DNA from: Laburnicola sp. R22_1
Taxonomy: Eukaryota; Ascomycota; Dothideomycetes; Pleosporales; Didymosphaeriaceae
Direction: 5' to 3'
NCBI GenBank assembly: GCA_014281115.1
Contig: JACONQ010000013.1
Location: 372,001-436,000 of the forward strand
Length of the DNA: 64,000 nucleotides
The notes below the pieces were generated by a model. It did not search any database. It had not been told where the DNA came from and saw nothing but the letters and a program-made list of their open reading frames with translations. The translations under genes and the position numbers were made by a program. Of the stretch, positions 26,166 through 38,800 are shown in pieces. Each line of letters starts with the position of its first letter. Positions within the stretch are counted from its first letter, which is position 1.

Positions 26166-26235
26166 ATACGGGTAGCGCAGTTTGGTTAGCGCCCCCTTAG
26201 CTTATTTTAGACTAATTCCTGTCCCTTACTAGCGC
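26166..26235 (+). other. tRNA-like 5' half (possible SINE head or tRNA relic)
   Basis: The sequence TAGCGCAGTTTGG at 26,173 fits the RNA polymerase III A-box, and GCGC (26,175) pairs with GCGC (26,189) across a loop AGTTTGGTTA, forming a normal-looking D arm. A degenerate B-box-like GACTAATTCC follows at about 26,210. The anticodon and T stems do not pair, so this is not a working tRNA. It may be the head of a tRNA-derived SINE or a decayed tRNA gene. Confidence 0.35.
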
Positions 26236-26239
26236 TAAG

Positions 26240-27199
26240 CTTAGAGTGTTAAACCTTCTTGCTAACTAACCGCTTTCTCTATTTAACTTCGCGCTAACAC
26301 TCCTATATCTATTCTTTAATTCGGTTATTATATATCCAGCGCCACACTATATATTACGCTTCTCTCTCTACACTAATAGCCCTACAGCCCAATTCTATAT
26401 AAGCGTTTAAGTAAAAGATAGCTAGAACGTGCAACAAGCGAACCGCGTGGCGCAGACTATACTAAGCTAGAAATTCTTTAGAGCTAAAGTCATTACTATT
26501 AGTAAAAATAATTTACTAATCTCTAATTATAGTACGCAAACACGCGCTCTATAAGGATTCTGTTAAGGTATAAGCTTGTATAGGAGACGCCGTTACTACT
26601 AGGAATAGTAGCAGGCGCTAAGACAGCATAGATAGCTAAGACGCCTTACACTACTACTTAGGTTAAGTAGCAGCCTAGGCTTATATGTAATTGTCTATAG
26701 CAATAGTCTTAGAGTTCTATAAGCCAAGCTATTACGCAGCTTGTTAGCTTATAATAAACTTAGCAATAATCTTAGCAGAGAATAATAAAAGGCTACAAGC
26801 AGCTAACTATCGCTATAGACAAAGGCAGGATAGGCGCAGATAGTATATTGCCTCTAGAGGGGCTCTATAGGCTAAGAAAGATTAAAGGCTGACTGTAGAT
26901 GCTAGAAGAGTGCTTTAGTAGGTAGAGTAGTAGGACTGTGCAGAATAATTATAAGCACTACCTATATACAGCAATTACTATAAGCAAGGCTATAGAAGGA
27001 CTTAGTGTACCTAGAGATTATAGCTATTATATAAATCTATCTATATTAAATTTAACTATTGTATTAATAAGCTATTGTATAAAAAGCCTTGTTAGTTTTA
27101 GTAGAGTGCGCAGGTTACTAGTAAGATATATTATTTTATCCTTAGCAATTAGAGCGAGATCTATTATTATATATGTAGTAGTTACCTCGTAACTGCTGT
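26240..27199. other. Degraded DNA with possible transposase-tail fragment
   Basis: Around 26,740-26,960 a plus-strand frame reads RYRQRQDRRRQYIAS, then GALQAKKDQRLTV, then VEQQDCAE, which resembles the basic, coiled C-terminal tail of fungal pogo transposases. The assignment is tentative. The 84-codon frame at 26,938-27,192 overlaps this and shows no family features. Confidence 0.35.
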
Positions 27200-27905
27200 T
27201 TAATATATTCTACTAATTACCTAGCCACACTAAAACTCTATTATTAGGCTTTGTCTACCTTTCTACTTATCTTATTTACTATAACTACTTAATATAGCCT
27301 GCTTTAATTCTCTTAAAAGCGTATATAGCAAAGTAGTAGAGAAGAAGATAAGGCTTAGCATAAACTATATTATAAAAGATAAGTTTCTAAAGGCCTAATA
27401 TATAGCCTATACGGTAGCTATAATATTAAAAAATATTTAGAGTGGTTTCTAGGCAATAGGGCTTATTCTATACAATTCTAAACGCGTTCTTTAAGGCTTA
27501 AATCTTATTATATAAATACCTAGTTCCTAGCTTATAGAGGGCTAAGGGTGAGAGTTAAAAACACCTTAAATGCTACCTAAAATTAAACGCTAGGCAAGCT
27601 ATATTAAAGAGCAATATAGGCTTTGTATAAATATATTCTATTTGCTAATAAATTACGCGTTTGTGTAGTTACTAAAGGGCTTTAAGAAGGTAGTGTATAA
27701 GAAGGTAATTTTTAAGGTTAAGGTTAATACGCTTTAAGCTAAAAATGCTTATTAAAAATAGAAATAAGTATAGCGCTATAGGACTATTGCATAGAAAGAC
27801 ATTTTGTCTATTTAGAATAGCTAGAATATTATATAGAGCTATGGGTTAGTAAAGCGAATTTTATTAAAGGTGTACTACCTAAGTTATATATACCTTATAT
27901 ATAAC
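27200..27905 (+). pseudogene. RIP-degraded pogo-type transposase, C-terminal part
   Basis: The C-terminal third of a pogo transposase. At about 27,255 the frame reads LPFYLSYLL, stop, LLNIACFNSLKSVYS, which corresponds to LPPHxSHLLQPLDVxCFxPLKxxYS, the region holding the third catalytic Asp (here mutated to Asn in LLNIA). NYIIKDKFLKA, then NI-stop-SGF-stop-AIGL (about 27,425) matches NIxSGFRATGL. The tail reads RTIAQKDILSIQN (about 27,780). The N-terminal and first catalytic regions were not found upstream, so this is a truncated or more heavily scrambled copy. It is distinct from the relics at 8.6 and 51.2 kb. Confidence 0.72.
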
Positions 27906-30685
27906 TATAAAAGTATATACTACTTAAGTATAGTATATACTCTTTAACTAAGTATAATGCCTATATGTGCCCTAGGCGTTAAATAACTAAATAGATACTA
28001 TTATAGCTTTTATTATATATATTATAAGTAGTAAAAATAAGTATTATACGCGACGCGTAATAGGGCTAATTTGCTTACTTGCCTAATCTACTTACTTACT
28101 AAACACGTTAATTACTACTTATCTAATACGACTTAGTAAGTATAGTGGCGAATCTCTTAAGCTAATAAGAAATGCCAAAGTTATTCTAGACTAGCCCCTT
28201 TTTACAATAAGTTGCGTCTTTATTATTATATTCTCTATCTTCTATACTTTTTTTTAGCTCTAAAATCATATATTTTCTTATAAAATATTACGCAAATTAA
28301 TAGAGCTACAATTACCTAAATATTCTACTAGAAATATTATATAGGCTAGGCCCCTTTTACGATGCCTAGCTCTATATTATCCCTACACTTATTACCGTAA
28401 TACGCTCGCCTCTTATTATGCGTTTTGCTAGTCTTGAGCCTCTCTTTATAATAGTTATACCTAGCTAACTTTATATTATTGCACTTAATTTACTTATTAT
28501 CTAAGTAGCTACTTATAAACCCTTACTAATACTTACTACTAATTAAAAATATACTTATGGCCTACACGTCTAAGTTATTACTATTTTGCTTTATTATCTA
28601 CTTTACCTTACCCTACACTACTAAATCTACCTACTTACTAGCCTATCTTCTACGCCTACTTTTTTACGTATAGTTAATTATACTCTATAGCATTTTTATA
28701 TACGGTATAAATACAATTCTAGGAAAGTTAACTTCTATAACTAGTATTAATATAGCTACTATTAGCCCTCTATTTATTAGCCACTACTATCTAGTTAATA
28801 CTACTAGTGTGGTAGTACGCGTATATAAGCGCCTTAGCTAAGTCTTTACACTACTACTTACTATAATAGTATACTACTTTCTTTTCTACTATTACTACTA
28901 TTAATATATTACTAGCATCGTCTTTTACGCCTTGCTCTATTTGCACTATAATACATAGTACTATATATTTAACTAAATAGTGTTTATCTAGATATATATC
29001 GCGCATAGACGTAGTATACTTATGGCTAGTTTGTCTTTTTATATTAGTGGGTTTATATAAATTATAATGTTAATTCCCCTTTAAAGGTATAAGAATAGCT
29101 ATTCTTCTATAAGTTTATAAATTTAGAACTAGTTACTAGTTACTTAAGCTTTCTTATATCCTATTACTCTTATTCTTTTAAGTACTTAATATGGCTTTAC
29201 TTAGCAATACTAGCTCTTTCTACCTCTAGTTAATTCTATCTAAGCAGGTCCCCTTTCTAGACTTTTTCTTCCCCTATTTTGCCCCTATAACTTTCTCTAT
29301 CTAGCTGCTTCTTATAAGTGTATTGGCTACTAATAAGCGCGTGAATTATAGTTAAAGTTAGACAGAGAATATTAGTTATTTTAATTACTATTTATAATTA
29401 GTTTCCTCTACGCTATATTTATAAAATTAGTTTATAACTTAGCTTGTGGCTATAAGCGCTATTAATTACGTATCTATAAAGAGGTTACTAATAGTAGTTT
29501 TATTACTTACTATATAATAGCGACTTACAAATAATAAGACTTTACGTAAGTAGTAATAGCTAAGTAATTTCTTACTACTAGATATTTTTAAGTCTCTAAC
29601 TATATTATACGCATAATTAAATTAAAACCGCCTAGTATTTGCTAAATATACTAACTGCCTTCTCTCAAGCTAAAGCTAAGCCCGCGCTAGACACGTGTTT
29701 GTTATCTTATTACTTAATCTCTATTATAAAATACTACTACTATCTTTTAAACTCTTAGTATGCTGTCTATACCCGCCATCTTTTGTAAGTAGGCTTATAG
29801 TTAATCTCTATTAAAATTGTTATAGAATGGGCGAAAGAGATAGCCATACTATCTAATCTTATTAAGCGAGTATGACTTTAGAAACTTAATAATATAGTAG
29901 GAAAGCGCGAGCTGCTAATAGATAAATTAGCTAAGTTTTATATTAATGGCAATATTTATTCTAGTATATTATATTAGTAATACTACACTATATATTATTT
30001 TTACTAGAACTTACTATTAGATATATATAATTTTCTCTATTTATATTTGTGCCTTATATACCCTAAAGGCTGCGTTTTATACGCCGTCTAGATTGGCGGC
30101 AAAGACGCCTACTCTATCTTTTACTACCAGAGTAGTAATATTCTGCTTTTTTATAATCTCTTAACTCGACGTTTTAATTTAATATATGTAGTCTTGTTAG
30201 ACGCGTAGTGTAATTACTAATCTAATAGTCCTATCTATAAAACTTACTCTACACCTTTAAGACTAACTAGTGCTACCTAAGACGTAGGCGCGAAGTATTT
30301 CTTATAGCTTGTTTATAAAACAGACGTAGATCTTTAGGTAATTTGGGATTAGAAACGCGTAAATAAAGCCGAGCGCTAGAGGGAGACTATAGGTATAGTA
30401 GATATATAAGGCAAACGCTTTTATAAAGTCTAGATAAAGGTGTATATTAGTATAAGAATTAATATCTAGATATACTAGTGGGTAATTATAAATAGTAATT
30501 AAGATAGAAATAGTAAGTCTCCATTAATAGCTAGTCTTATTTTTTAGAATAAAGCGGAGTAGAGCGAGCTAATAAAGATCTAGGACGTGTCTAAGCTGCG
30601 AAGAAATTACGGCCGAATCTAATTAGGATTAATTAATTAATTATAATAACACTGTCCTCTAACTCTCTTGTAGTTATTTATATTT
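27906..30685. other. Unrecognised RIP-degraded DNA
   Basis: About 2.8 kb of AT-rich decayed sequence. A GC-richer patch at 30,060-30,320 and a plus-strand run around 30,440-30,620 (ending KLRRNYGRI) look formerly coding, but the family is not recognised. Nothing else supportable. Confidence 0.4.
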
Positions 30686-30689
30686 AGTT

Positions 30690-31485
30690 CTTTATAGCGA
30701 ACTCTCTTCTACTTAGTATTAACTTTACTTATATTATTAGCTTAAGAACTACTAGTTCTGTTGCTATTATCTCTAATAGCTAATAAGTTATTAAAATTCC
30801 GCATTCTAAGCCTAATATATATAAGCGATGCGTAGTTAAAGCTAAAGTGTATAAGCGACTCGCACGTTTGCTTAAGAACCTATATTTAACTATATTATAT
30901 TACTATGGTAAAAATAAGCATGGAATAATTTTAGAGTATACTAAGAAAGAGATAGTAAAAGAGTATATAAGTATAGCGTGTCTAAGTAATATATTACTTT
31001 TACGCTAGGCTTAGTAGGTAGTATAAGCATTACTATTCTACTATAAGAATTCTATTCTATATAGGGATATTAACTATAGTAACCTCTTTTTTAATAGAGA
31101 GCTAAACCTTAAACTAGGAGATTTTGCTAGATTATTTATTAACAGCTTTCCTACTACTATTTGCTATAGCATAACTTATAAACTTTTCTTCTTAGCTTCT
31201 TTCTACACTTTAGGTAGTAATATTATTATAAAAGAGACGAAGATTTTTACACTTAGCTCTACTCTATATAAGATAGTAATAGGTTACCTACTATTTAACA
31301 ATAGAACTAACTCTAAAGTAGAACGCTTATTTTGTGTAAGAGAATTCCCTAATATTTATTATCTTACAATTCTAGGGCCTATTATAGAAAAATACTAGAA
31401 TGTTAAATTTAGTTCTATAAAAGAGGTGCTAAAAGTATTAAATAAAACAAAGATATACAAAACTTGCTATTTAATATAAAGATAA
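30690..31485 (+). pseudogene. RIP-degraded small protein kinase, second type
   Basis: Most of a kinase domain reads in one plus-strand frame. A glycine-loop-like LRTTSSVAIISNS with VIKIPHS after it lies near 30,740-30,800. EAKVYERL-like AKVYKRLARL follows (about 30,840), then the hinge region GIILEYTKK (about 30,930). The catalytic loop reads YRDINYSNLFF (about 31,065; the family form is HCDISxxNLFL), then LKLGDFARLF, where DFA replaces DFG (about 31,110). Next come KIFTLSSTLYKIVIGYLLF (about 31,235), the F-helix region, and a C-terminal KFSSIKEVLKVL. Few stops remain here, so the damage is mainly missense (His to Tyr, Asp to Asn). Catalysis is unlikely. It is not a copy of the 7-kb kinase relic. 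Confidence 0.8.
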
Positions 31486-32960
31486 TTTAACTAAACTAAG
31501 TTAGATTAATTACGCCTACTACATATTAAGTTTCGGTTCTTTATTCTATTCCTTTTAATATAGTTATATTTTTTTATTCTTAAGGGTATCTATACACCTC
31601 TAGTAGCTAAAGTATTAGCTATTCTTAAATTAGAGTACTTATTCTAATTCTTTTTCTAGTAGCGTATTATATCTTAGATATAGTCTAACCTGCTTAGAAG
31701 ATCCAAATTGCTATAGAATTTAATTAACTAAAGAATATATTAGGGCCCCCTCTTTGGCTTTCTTATAAGGATAATTCTTCTCTTTATAAATAAGATACTT
31801 AAAGTCCTTCTTATATTCCTTATATATTATAGAGTACTTGTAGTACTTATATATAGTAGCCTATTCTCTATTAGTTTTACTAGTATAGATAATTAGGAAA
31901 GTATTTCCTTAAAAGTAGGTAGGTATTAAATAATTCAGGCTACGTTTAATTGCCTAGATAGTAGTACAATACTAAAAATTGCTAGAAATATTATACCATA
32001 AGTGGGTATAAGTAGGGATATTTTAATATTAGATAGGGCTATATCCTAAGTAATACACGTCCCGCGTAATATAAAGCTTATTCTAAATACCTTTTGCCTA
32101 TATTTATATTCTTCTATAGTAGCTTGCTAAATTTAGTGTAGTTAACTTAATAGCAAGGGTTCTATAGATTAGTAGTTAGTGTGGCACAGAGTTATAATTA
32201 ACGCTAAGGTAAGGTAAAATAGCGCTAAGGTATACTAAGCGTAATTTAGAAAATACTAATAATCTAACTAATTTAAAGCTAATATATTATAAGAAAAAAA
32301 GAGGCAATAGTTCTAATAAACTATATATTCTCTAATCTCCCTCCCTATGTGGCGGAAACCCCTGCATCCTAAAAGGGAATAGAGGTACTTTAACTTCTAA
32401 TTAACCTATAGCCTACCCTATAATTATCCTCTATTAAGTTAATAGTAGACTAAAATAAGGCATATTACAGCGCTATACTATAGCTTTTATATAAAATTTA
32501 TCTTAACTTTAATATTATATTATATATCTTGCTCTTTATATAGTGTATCGCTATAACACTATTTCTTATATAATAATAGTGTTCTCTACTATTGTATACT
32601 TAAAATTAAATAAACAATTTTTTAAACACATAAAAATTATCTAATAGCTACTTAAGACACTTATTATATACAGCTATTATATAAAATAACTATCTACTAT
32701 AGAGGGTAGTACTTCTAGCAAGCAATTAGCCTAGAAGCGGACATATTAGTAATATTATATAATTAGACCCGGTACTATTTAGCGTTTTACTATCTCGCAC
32801 AGACTACTATAAAGCTTAGTAGAGTATTCTAGTCTAAGTACGTCTCTTATGTCTAATACGGCCCACTTAAGCTATAAATCTATAAGAGTGCACGTTAAAA
32901 TATATAATATAGGGCGTCTAGAAAAAATAAAATTAACTCTATAATATAAGTAAACTAATA
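31486..32960. other. Unrecognised RIP-degraded DNA
   Basis: No gene found. A short GC-richer patch at 32,336-32,370 (CCCTATGTGGCGGAAACCCC) stands out but is too small to classify. Confidence 0.4.
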
Positions 32961-32966
32961 TACATT

Positions 32967-33470
32967 CCTATATAGCAAGATATCTAGTGTAGTAAGATAA
33001 ATAAGGGGTACTTTAACTTTTAGTAGCTATAAAGACTATGCGTATAAAAATGTTACTATAAGTCTATTAAAATAATCTACTATAGCTAATTCTAAATATT
33101 AATAACTAACTCTTTTACAAAAATTATATTTGTATTATTATCTCTACGCCTAATTTATTAAGCGTCTTCTTTTATATCGTAATAGACTTTCTATTCTATA
33201 ACGCTAACGCTATATCTTTTTCGCTTTAGATTTTTATAAAACGGCCTTATACTAGTCTTAAAACCTTACTCTAATATTAGTAAAGTTATTATTAGCCCTA
33301 TACGTGCTACGGGGCGCAATTTTATATAGAGCTGCTATGCTAATCGCTACCTCTAGTTAAAGTAAGTACTAATTCTAGCTAGTGCAAAATAATCCTACAC
33401 ATCTTATCTTATTATTTAAGCGTAATATATCTATAGTAACTATTAGACCTATAGCTATATAGCACTACTA
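32967..33470 (+). repeat. Dispersed repeat R1, copy B
   Basis: Aligned by eye with copy C over about 450 bp. Shared landmarks are AATAAGGGGTACTTTAACTTT, then ATTATATTTGTATTATTATC, then GGGGCGCAATTTTATATAG, then a GCTAGTGCAAAATAATCC block also found in copy D. It is heavily RIP-mutated relative to copy C. Confidence 0.65.
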
Positions 33471-34502
33471 GTAAGCGCTACGAGATATTATAAATCTAAT
33501 TTTAGATTAGAAGTAGAGTAAGAGCTTTAGAAGTAGGCCCTAGCGCTTATTTAAAGTTAATAAACCCGTCTAGTATTAAAACCGTAATTAGCTTCTAACA
33601 CAACTATTAACTTTAAGATCTACTCTAACAACTAACTACGCGTACTTTAGTAGCTTTTGTAATATCTATTATATTACTCTTAAGCCCTATAGACTATTAT
33701 TAATCCCTTTACTAACTAAGTAAAAGACCCGCTTAAGCCCTATTACATCCTCGCGCTTTCTAGGCACATTATAACTAAGACACATACTAAGCGGCAACTA
33801 GATAGCTCGAATAGACTAGTGAGTATTAGACATTATAGGTATGCTAGTAATTACCATAATAAGCTAGAAAATACTAATATTAAAGTCTTCGCTCTAGTAA
33901 GCAAATTAAGTGTTACTAGCAAAAAGCCATAGTTATAAGTATTTATAAAGGTAGAAAGATACTATATATTTTAGTAATATAGCTATTATATAGTATATAA
34001 TAAACGACTACTTATATAGAGCACTATAATTATTAGCGCTATAAAAAAGTGCTCATACTTAATATATATAGCCTATAGAGAGCTTAGGTTATAAAAAGCT
34101 TATAAAGCTTAGGTAAAGTAGAGTAAAGATATAGGATAAAGAAGTATAAAACTAACTACTAGATTTTAGGCTATTTTTATCTAAAATTATATCTAATAGT
34201 GGCTATACTTAGCAAGACGCCACACTGTCTATAGCTGCGTTCTATTCTCTTCTTCTTATTAGCATATTGTCGCCTTTCGCGCAAGATTATAGCTAGTATA
34301 GTTTAGCCATCCTTCCTACTAGCGTTATAAAAGAAGTTTATTAGTTTAATAATACTAAAGTAGCGAATTTTTAACGCGTACGTAATTCTAGAAGTAGTTA
34401 TCTTATTACTACTTAAATCTAGAGTATGCTTAAAGCTTTTCTATAACAAATTAATACTATATATAGTTATACTAATTCCTAGCCCTCTATAAAAAAGAGA
34501 GA
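33471..34502. other. Unrecognised RIP-degraded DNA
   Basis: AT-rich sequence between R1 copies B and C. Plus-strand fragments are broken by TAG and TAA; no family was recognised. Confidence 0.4.
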
Positions 34503-34990
34503 ATAACGTCCCTCACTACTTAGCGAGAAACACTGTGTGCCAAGAAAAGTAAGAGGTACTTTAACTTTCAGCAACAGGAGAGGCTATGCGCATAATAAAT
34601 ATTGCTATATTTTGGTAGAAATAATGCTCTATAGCTTAATCTTAATGTTTATAATCTACTCCTCTAGAAAAATTACGTTTGCGTTGTCATCTCCAAGCCT
34701 GCTTTGTACAACGCCTTCCTTTCTAGTGTAACAGACTCCCTTCCCTACAGTGCTAAGCTTGAGCCTTTGTTGCTCTAAATTTTCATAGAATGACCTTGTC
34801 TAAGATGTAGAACCTCTCTTATGGGTCAGCAAGTCGTTACTGGCCCTATGCGCGATGCAGGGCGCAATTTCATGCAGCGACACCCTGTTGATTGGTACTT
34901 CTAGCGGGAGCGAGCGACTAATCCGGCCTAATAAGAGTTGACCCCGCATCTTACCTCATGCACCCGCTAGTATCGTATTGTAAGGAATCT
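34503..34990 (+). repeat. Dispersed repeat R1, copy C (least mutated)
   Basis: The best preserved R1 copy, at the edge of the RIP-free island. It carries CACTGTGTGCCAAGA, AGAGGTACTTTAACTTTCAG and GCAGGGCGCAATTTCATG in order. Mutation level falls from left to right across the copy. The 64-codon plus frame inside it (34,537-34,731) shows no protein features and is probably chance. Confidence 0.65.
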
Positions 34991-35409
34991 ATGGCTGTGC
35001 GAGCATGCAAGCCACACGGAATAATACTAAATCCGGTCTAGGATTCGGAGCAGTGGTGAGAACTAAATGGCTCGGCGCTTGTTTCTGGTGTAGAGACCTG
35101 GTAATTGATCACATGATTAGACTTGCTAAGCGAACCCTAGTCTACACTAGTTAGAAGTGGCAATATCTGAAGTCTATCTCAACCTCTTCCTCCTCCACAC
35201 CAAAACAACTTCAACGCCTCCCAGACAAGCTCCTGGCCGGTGCGGGTCGGCCATCCTCCCTGCTAGAGGTGGCAACTCGAAGTACCATCTCACATAGACT
35301 GCACCTTGCAATGATTTCTAAGCGAACTGCGGTATTTTAGCAATGCTGTTTTTGTGCTACGTCTGGCCTGCCGCTTTAGAGACCATCTGTTTGCCACATA
35401 GATCTCGTG
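34991..35409. other. RIP-free flank with promoter-like pyrimidine tract
   Basis: Composition returns to normal. The stretch at 35,175-35,235 is CT-rich and then carries CACACCAAAACAACTTCAACG, which looks like the 5' untranslated leader of a fungal gene on the plus strand, but no open frame follows. It may be a promoter stranded by rearrangement. Confidence 0.35.
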
Positions 35410-35612
35410 CTAGGTGTTATTCTGCTTACTAAGTTCTATCGCCTCTAACTGCCATGTTGCAAGAACTTCGCGAGATGATATAGTAAAGGGGTGTCGAGGA
35501 CCTAAAACTACTGTCCGCAGCCCGCAGCAGTCCTCCATCAGTGAGATGGCTTTATTTGTGAGTCCCTGACCCTTTAACGTAAACGCGAGATTGTTCAGCA
35601 AGATACTTCACA
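35410..35612 (-). pseudogene. Detached C-terminal TPR segment of an NLR/TPR protein
   Basis: A minus-strand frame of about 65 codons reading NNLAFTLKGQGL, then AISLMEDC, then VVLGPRHPFTISS and ending ATWQ. This is the typical last repeat of fungal kinesin-light-chain-type TPR arrays (LAxTxKGQGRxxEAIxLMxxC...VLGPDHPxT). There is no ATG at its 5' end; reading upstream it meets TGA. It lies 200 bp downstream of the intact NLR, in the same orientation, and that NLR ends inside a TPR unit. It is most simply the lost end of that gene, cut off by a deletion or insertion. A spliced last exon is possible but no convincing splice pair was seen. Confidence 0.6.
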
Positions 35613-35802
35613 ATATCGATGATCGCCACGTGTAAGGCAATGATGAGACAACGTGTCGCGAGGAATAAATGAACCTGACTATGAAGGCTACTTAGGGGAT
35701 TCGTGATTCATTATATACATTCGGTTTCCACTGGCTCCGTTGGCTTCGAGGATCTGTGGTTGCTAAGACTTACAGGTTCACAAGGTCCATCACGTGACCT
35801 TC
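35613..35802. other. Spacer between NLR and detached TPR tail
   Basis: A normal-composition spacer with an inverted pair CACGTGA ... TCACGTG at 35,791-35,810, overlapping the end of the NLR coding region. No TPR sequence is visible here, so whatever separated the two TPR parts replaced the missing repeats. Confidence 0.4.
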
Positions 35803-38800
35803 TCACGTGGTCATATCGTGATCTGCCTCAGGCTCCGAGTCCCAATCGTCTGGCTCTTGTTCCCATTCCCATTCGTCGCTTAGTTCCAAGTCGGGGCTGA
35901 CAGGTTCGTTCCCCAGCACCTTCTCTCTTGCCTCTAGTGCTCGTCGATTCATTGCTTCCGCCTCCTCGTCCTTGCCCTGATCCCGCAGCACCGATGCCAG
36001 ACTGCCGACGCTCGACAGCGTGTCTGGATGCTCGTTCCCTAGCATCTTCTCTGTTGCCTCTAGGGCTCGTCGACTCATTACTTCCGCCTCTTCGTACATG
36101 CCCCTAGCCCGCGCATAGTAAAACGGAGCTCGGTTGCGATTGTCACAAATATTGATATCGATATTTGGTCTGTCCAGAAGGAGTTTTGCAATGGACTTGT
36201 GTCCGTACAGCAAAGCAAGTAACAGGGGTGTTCGGCCATTTACGGTATCTCGGGAATTGATATCGATGTCTCTAATATTGAGGAGTTGTCTTACGACGCC
36301 CTCACGTCCACGCAAAACAGCATTAGATAGCGCGGTTTGACCAACGACATCCCGTGATACGACATCAACGCGGTGAGTATGGATGAGAAGTCCTACGATG
36401 CCTTCGTGTCCATGCCTTGCAGCATAGAGAAACGGTGTTCGTTCGTTTTTGTCCTGCAAGTTGACTTCCACATCCGGCTGACGGAGAAGCAGCTTGACAA
36501 CATCTTCATGTCCATTTTCTGCCGCATATGACAAGGGTGTCCTCCCAGCTGAGCATTGCGAATTGACATTGACCTTCGCACATTCTATTAGGAGGGGTGC
36601 GATATCCCCTCGTCCTTCTCTTGCGGCTATGGACAGTGGTGTAAGTCCAGAGCTATCTTTACGATCAGGGTTCACGTCCTGTTTGCCTAGAAGGAGCGTG
36701 ACGAGTTTTTTGTACCCCCGTTGTACAGCGATGGATAGCGGGCTACGTGGCACTGTCGCCGATATGTTGACATCCAGGTCAAATCTACCGGAGCGAAGCA
36801 AAGTAATAGCATCTGACTCGTCGCCCCATTGGAAGTAAAAAGATAGCACCGATGCAGCTGATCTTCCTCCTAATGTACACCAGTAGTAATAATTATCGAT
36901 CAGATTATCAATTGCGGACTTATCAGCGGGGCCAAGGGTCAGGAGAGCGCTAAGGGCATCATAATGACGACGCTCTAGTGCTATTCGTATAGGCGGACCA
37001 TAACGCTCTCCGTCAGTGTCAACACGAGGATCAATTCGTATCGTCGCCTCAATGAGCGATTTCAGGTTTCCTTCCGCTAGGATGTAGAGCAAGCTCGAGT
37101 CAAGTGCATGAAATTTTCTGAAGTGTAACCAAGGCTGGACGCGGACTTCGTGGAGGAAAGGTGCTTCTGAGACGCCGTTAGCCTCCGCGGCATTCGCATG
37201 ATAGAGGACATGCGATTGTGCGTATTCGATAAAAGGCCAGGGGGAACCTCCTAGAGTTGACGAGATGTAATTGACACAGCATTGCTTCAGGGAGTCGTGC
37301 CCAGAGCCTGGGAGTGATTGGCTGGACGTTCCTTGGATATATTGCATACCGTCCTCCTTGAGGAAAAAGTCTCGAATTGTCTCATGGATGAACTGGACAG
37401 TTGCACTCCGTGACTGTGTAAGTTGTGCAAGTCCTTTAGAACAGCTCAAAATGAACGCATCCATGATTTCGGTAGTGATCTCTTCACGATTCCAAGGCCC
37501 CACCTCTTCCGGATGTGTTCCAGAGTGTATCGCGAAGTACAGCTCCTCTCGGGTCAAAGGTCTTTTGGCGAAGAGGATCCATTGAATGCAGAGTCGCGTG
37601 GCTTCCATATTCTGACCATCTCGAGTTAAGATTTCTTTGAAGAGCTTACCCAGATCGTCTGGTATCTCCTGGAGTTTGCCCTTTAAGCCAATAATTTGTC
37701 CGTCCTCATATGCCTTATTCAGGATTTCAACGACCAGGAAAACCCACATAAAAATTCCTGATGCGCGGCGTTTGACTTCTTCTCGAACTCCTTGGACCGC
37801 TACGCTCTGCGTATTGTTTCCAGTTCTCAACTCGCTTTGGATGTAACGTTCAATATCACGAGAATGTTCTTCTTCTTTTTCGAGTATAAGCTCCACTTTC
37901 TTCGGTGTTGAGATCCGTGGGTAGTGACGGCTTGCAAAGAACACGCGCATGTTGATGTTGGATGTCACGGCGTCGTCTCCGAGGAGGTTGAAGAAGCCGA
38001 CCATGTCCCTGATTTGACCTCTATCGCACTCGTCTAACGCATCAACATATATCCACAGCCAGCGTCTTCCGAGATGACGAATAGCACAACTAAGAACAGC
38101 TTTAAGCTGCGGGATTGTCCAAGAATAACGGGGTCCCTGTGGTAGATGGAGGATATCAAAATCGTCAAACGCTTCCTGGGCTTCAGCATGCTTTGTGAGG
38201 AGCTGGAACAAGAGCGATCGATACATCCCTTCAGTATCCTTTTCTAACGACGAACCGCGGGCATTGAAAAAGAATGAGATATGAACGTCTTCTTTTCTTG
38301 AACGTTTTGCTTCAGAGAGGGCGAACTTTATTATGGTGGACTTTCCGGTCCCTGGTTTGCCCTTAAGCCACAGAAGTCCGTGATGGTGAGAGATCTGACT
38401 TTCGTCTAACCAGGCTTGGTAGTTCTCGTTGGTGAGCAACCATTTGCAAGTTGCAGAATGCGCTTCTCGGATACTGCTGTAACGGTCTTCGATATGTTCG
38501 AATTTCAATGAGTTTAGGAGCTTCTTTTTCATCAGGCCCGCCGCCTCCATCTCGAAGCAGAGCACCCCGCCGAGCTCGCCGCTGACTTTGTCCCTTTCAG
38601 TGGCGTTTCTCATCACCTGGTTTCCCGATGCAATCGTCCCATAGTGCACCACCACTCCCTCCTCGCTCTCGCGCGGTTGCCGAGCCTCTTGTCTGTCAGT
38701 GCCGCACAGCTCGCACGTCTGCCCTTCTTCGTGGTCATACGTCGCTTCAAAGAGGATGTCGGGACCTGCTTTCTTGCGCTGGAACCCGGGATTGCGGCCA

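Noticed and set aside
26166..26235. A functional tRNA gene
   Set aside because: Only the D arm pairs; acceptor, anticodon and T stems cannot be formed.
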